A stretch of DNA of 64,000 nt from the NCBI RefSeq assembly GCF_018613655.1, contig NZ_JAGGPW010000003.1, forward strand, positions 87,780 through 151,779, in the 5' to 3' direction. Position 1 is the stretch's first letter, and every line of letters begins with the position of its first letter. The notes below the pieces were generated by a model. That model saw only the letters and a list, made by a program, of their open reading frames with translations, was not told the DNA's origin and made no database searches. The DNA is from Planococcus sp. ISL-109 (lineage in GTDB: Bacteria > Bacillota > Bacilli > Bacillales_A > Planococcaceae). Below are positions 61,726 to 64,000 of this stretch, one piece after another. A program made the position numbers and the translations under genes.

Positions 61726-62667
61726 TTAAAAGCGCATTTCTTCGATAACTAGGAGTTCCGGGAAGTCCTCTTCGACTTTTCCCTGTAGCCCGTACTCTTC
61801 CAACAAATCATACAAACCGTCATCATCGAGCTTTAGAAAGCGCGGAAAATCCGGCCCATCGTATTGATTGAATTCCACGATGTATTTTTTTCGGCTATTG
61901 CGGGAAATGCTGTATACCTTAAACGCTTCATACTGCTTGGCCACGTCGATTCTTTGGCAAGCGAGAATCATTTCCGGATCCATCTTCTCCAAATGCATGT
62001 AGAGGAATGCTTGTGAGCGCGGCTGTTCCGCTGAAATCACAGCCATTTTGTCGCCATGGCGGTTGATAAAGCGCTCCGATAACTCTTGGTGAAACGAAAT
62101 CGTCCCCCACTCTACTTGCCCTCTATATTTTTCGATAAAGCGTTCTGTCAATGTCTGTCCCCGTGTAACGGCGAGCCAGTCGACTTTTTCGGCATGCCGG
62201 TTGATCAACGACATCGGCAGTTGCTGGTGGTTGCTGAGCACATCCCAGTCAAGCTCATCCTGATGGCGCTCGATGAAGCGGGGGGATAGGCGCTTGCCGG
62301 AGACAAGCTGCCAGTATTCCCGTTCATCAAACGGACTACCATATGCTTGCAATGCTTTCACTTGCTTCGGGGACAGCTGAGTTTCTTTCGGGCGCCATTT
62401 TTCCTCAGACGAAAACTCTTCCAGAAAACCTTCCGACACTTGCTGGTGGCGGAGAATTTCGTCCCAGTACAGGAGATGGCTATTGTGCCGGATGAACGCC
62501 TCTGACAACGCTTGATGCTTGGAGACAAGCTGCCAGTGGATATTGCGGGCATTGTCGGTCAGAAAGCGCTCCGACAACCGCTCTGTTTCGCCGATCTTTT
62601 TCCACGCTACAGAACGTTTGCTTTCTAAGCCTTTTTCTTCCATCAATTGTTCAAGGGTGTTGAACAT
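61726..62667 (-). CDS. Tandem-repeat protein of unknown function
   Basis: 313 residues. Between about 29 and 215 it consists of roughly seven units of about 23 residues with the pattern xLSExFIxxHxxxxDWxxISxHQ, for example ERLSERFLTDNARNIHWQLV and KRLSPRFIERHQDELDWDVL. The repeats are probably pairs of helices stacked in an array. The last 90 residues are different (YEAFKVYSISRNSRKKYIVE and LKLDDDGLYDLLEEYGLQGK). No signal peptide or membrane helix. GAGGGAG precedes the ATG. No family was recognised. Confidence 0.82.
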   Translation of the reverse strand: MFNTLEQLMEEKGLESKRSVAWKKIGETERLSERFLTDNARNIHWQLVSKHQALSEAFIRHNSHLLYWDEILRHQQVSEGFLEEFSSEEKWRPKETQLSPKQVKALQAYGSPFDEREYWQLVSGKRLSPRFIERHQDELDWDVLSNHQQLPMSLINRHAEKVDWLAVTRGQTLTERFIEKYRGQVEWGTISFHQELSERFINRHGDKMAVISAEQPRSQAFLYMHLEKMDPEMILACQRIDVAKQYEAFKVYSISRNSRKKYIVEFNQYDGPDFPRFLKLDDDGLYDLLEEYGLQGKVEEDFPELLVIEEMRF

Positions 62668-62728
62668 AAAAAACCACTCCCTCTTAGAAAAGTATTATGT
62701 ATCATACTACCACGACTGTGCGGATAGT

Positions 62729-62769
62729 GAAAAAAGCCTGCCCACCAGATTGGTCTGGTGGGCAGGCTC
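62729..62769 (-). terminator. Terminator of the short charged protein
   Basis: AGCCTGCCCACCAGA pairs perfectly with TCTGGTGGGCAGGCT around TTGG; TTTTTT follows on the minus strand. Confidence 0.92.
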
Positions 62770-62784
62770 GTCTTGCTGGATGGC

Positions 62785-62928
62785 TCATTTCTGTTGATTT
62801 TGTGTATCTGTCATGCGATTCTGTTCGTCGAGGTTTCTGGCATTTTCCTTAAAAGCCTGTTGTTCTTCACGCAACTCCTGCTCGCGGCGCTCTTCTTCCA
62901 GTCTTTCTTTGTTTTTGTCTCTTGCCAT
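62785..62928 (-). CDS. 47-residue charged helical protein
   Basis: A very short gene: 47 residues, MARDKNKERLEEERREQELR followed by a Glu/Gln/Asn-rich end, predicted as a single long helix or coiled coil. GGAGGG lies 6-7 bases before the ATG and a perfect terminator follows 16 bases after the stop, so it is most likely expressed. It has no hydrophobic segment. No family recognised. Confidence 0.75.
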   Translation of the reverse strand: MARDKNKERLEEERREQELREEQQAFKENARNLDEQNRMTDTQNQQK

Positions 62929-63055
62929 GTAGATCCCTCCTTATGTCTTACCTCTCGTATTCCCGTTAATCAAAAGCTCAAACAGGAAATCTGCTTGCTG
63001 AAATCCACTCCGATCGAGAGTATACTTAAAGAAAAGATACGGAAGGATGATCGCT

Positions 63056-63559
63056 ATGACAGAAACCATCCACTGGGCGTATGCCGCCCAATGCGACTTT
63101 CGGCTCGCGATTGCCAGCACCAAACGCGGCCTGTGCTATGTCGGTTCTCCCGGGGAAGGCTTTGAAGAACTCGAACGCTATTGCCAGAAGCGCTTTCCAG
63201 AGGCGGAGTTCATTCATGATCCGGAAGCGCTCAAAGACTACAAAGAGTCACTCGAAGCCTTGCTGATGGGATCTCCTGAACGTTTTTCCTTGCCGTTCGA
63301 TACTGAAGGCACCGATTTTCAGCGAGCAATTTGGCAAGCATTGCAAAAAATCCCTCACGGCCAAACCATTTCCTATTCCGAACTTGCCGCAAGTGTCGGC
63401 AAGCCGCAAGCTGTCCGCGCAACCGGATCTGCCGTCGGCGCCAACCCGCTCCTGATTTTCGTCCCATGCCACCGGGTAATCCGCAAAAGCGGCGATGTCA
63501 CCGGCTTCCGGGGCGGCATGCCCTTAAAGCACCATTTACTGGAAATGGAACAACGCTGA
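63056..63559 (+). CDS. ogt: Methylated-DNA-protein-cysteine methyltransferase
   Basis: 167 residues. The active-site motif PCHRV holds Cys138 in FVPCHRVIRKSG; the DNA-binding helix is ISYSELAASVGKPQAVRATGSAVGANP. It repairs O6-alkylguanine in a single suicidal transfer. An N-terminal domain of about 85 residues precedes the catalytic domain, as in Ogt. ATG at 63056 is used because AAGGATGATCGCT precedes it; an ATG at 63047 directly abuts that site. A terminator follows. Confidence 0.93.
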   Translation: MTETIHWAYAAQCDFRLAIASTKRGLCYVGSPGEGFEELERYCQKRFPEAEFIHDPEALKDYKESLEALLMGSPERFSLPFDTEGTDFQRAIWQALQKIPHGQTISYSELAASVGKPQAVRATGSAVGANPLLIFVPCHRVIRKSGDVTGFRGGMPLKHHLLEMEQR

Positions 63560-63564
63560 ACGCC

Positions 63565-63605
63565 CAAAAGCCGCCATCCGCAAACGAGCGGATGACGGCT
63601 TTTTA
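63565..63605. terminator. Terminator between ogt and the TetR gene
   Basis: AAAAGCCG and CGGCTTTT enclose CATCCGC/GCGGATG, followed by TTTTTATTTTT. Confidence 0.9.
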
Positions 63606-64000
63606 TTTTTGCGGGGGCATGATGCCGTGGAGGATAAAGTCGATGTACAACTCTGAAAGCTCCGCAGTCGTCAAATCGCCTCCCGGCTGGAACCATTGAT
63701 AGCTCCAATTGGTCACGCCGAGCACCGCAAAAGCAATCATTTTCGGATTCAGCTCCCGGCGGAATTCCCCGCCCCCGATTCCTTCTGCCAGCACCGCTTC
63801 GATCTGTTCCCGGAACTCGGCTCGTTTCGTGCGGATCGCTTGGGCGTTTTCCTCTTTTAAATGGCGCAGCTCACGGAAATAGACATTGGCAATCGGGCCT
63901 TGTTTTTCCATATCGCCGATCAATAAGTGGACCATCTCCGCTAATTTTTCTTTCGCCGCCGCCTCGGTCTGCAAAATCGTTTTCTGGCGCGTGAGCAACT
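63603..64000 (-). CDS. TetR-family regulator, C-terminal part (runs off window end)
   Basis: About 132 residues of the ligand-binding domain are visible; the start and DNA-binding domain are beyond the window. The pattern KQGPIANVYFRELRHLKEEN, AFAVLGVTNWSYQWFQPGGD and ELSELYIDFILHGIM is typical of TetR regulators of fatty-acid and acyl-CoA genes (FadR/KstR2-like). It could in principle recognise the palindrome at 16509-16526, but nothing here proves it. Confidence 0.85.
   Translation of the reverse strand, partial: LLTRQKTILQTEAAAKEKLAEMVHLLIGDMEKQGPIANVYFRELRHLKEENAQAIRTKRAEFREQIEAVLAEGIGGGEFRRELNPKMIAFAVLGVTNWSYQWFQPGGDLTTAELSELYIDFILHGIMPPQK

Noticed and set aside
1-64000. CRISPR arrays, tRNA or rRNA genes, prophage
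   Set aside because: No spaced direct repeats, no tRNA-like cloverleaf with conserved TTCGA loops and no phage structural genes were noticed on reading; a dedicated scan was not possible.

Overview
The window looks like chromosomal DNA of a moderate-GC Gram-positive bacterium of the Bacillales, most likely Planococcaceae (Planococcus or a relative). This is inferred from Bacillus-type ribosome binding sites (GGAGG variants), many Bacillus-style conserved genes (SbcCD, YtoQ, YpsA, YflT-like, YkvI- and YkvR-like, glgBCDAP, BsSco-like), frequent TTG starts and compact operons ended by strong intrinsic terminators. No rRNA, tRNA, CRISPR array or intact prophage was seen. Species was not determined by any search.

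Layout. 1-420: 3' end of an IS30-family transposase with its end repeat. 420-5000 (minus): small membrane protein, then sbcD-sbcC. 5000-5890 (plus): a WYL-like small protein and YtoQ; divergent promoters for sbcDC and the small gene each carry a LexA-like box. 5890-6450: gene-free island with a structured repeat. 6450-10913 (minus): DUF4870 protein, then a CC-star protein / ArsA-like ATPase / quinone reductase cluster, then CstA. 10995-16487 (minus): five-gene acyl-CoA/redox operon with a CcpA (cre) site and a TetR-type palindrome in front. 16639-22016: threonine dehydratase-like enzyme, YpsA, a second copy of the structured repeat, a BCCT transporter and glutamate dehydrogenase. 22032-26452: catalase-like protein, small GNAT, several unknowns, ATP-grasp enzyme, thioesterase. 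26580-26995: probable gene remnant. 27104-37019: PepF, purine/uracil-type permease, LLM oxidoreductase, two MBL proteins, a sigma-B-type YflT gene, YkvI-like transporter, a broken acyl-CoA dehydrogenase, YkvR-like protein, and a secreted ComEC/ComEA-like lipoprotein with DUF3006.

37103-45794 (minus): glycogen operon glgB-C-D-A-P, each junction overlapping or nearly so, followed without a terminator by a short-chain dehydrogenase. 46013-55861: SCO copper protein and partner, lactonase, shikimate kinase, acetamidase, polytopic membrane protein, a first proline dehydrogenase, ring-cleaving dioxygenase, an M50-like protein lacking its HExxH, and an esterase. 55988-64000: thioesterase, second proline dehydrogenase, TspO, DUF4139 protein, formate-THF ligase with a small coupled gene, a repeat protein, a 47-residue charged protein, Ogt, and the C-terminal part of a TetR regulator running off the window.

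Together the genes describe ordinary heterotrophic metabolism (fatty-acid, proline, glutamate, pyruvate/peptide use and glycogen storage) plus stress and repair functions. The most interesting signals are regulatory or structural: the paired LexA-like boxes, a covarying intergenic repeat, the ArsA/CC-star pair, the pseudo-protease, and repeated embedding of stop codons in terminator hairpins.
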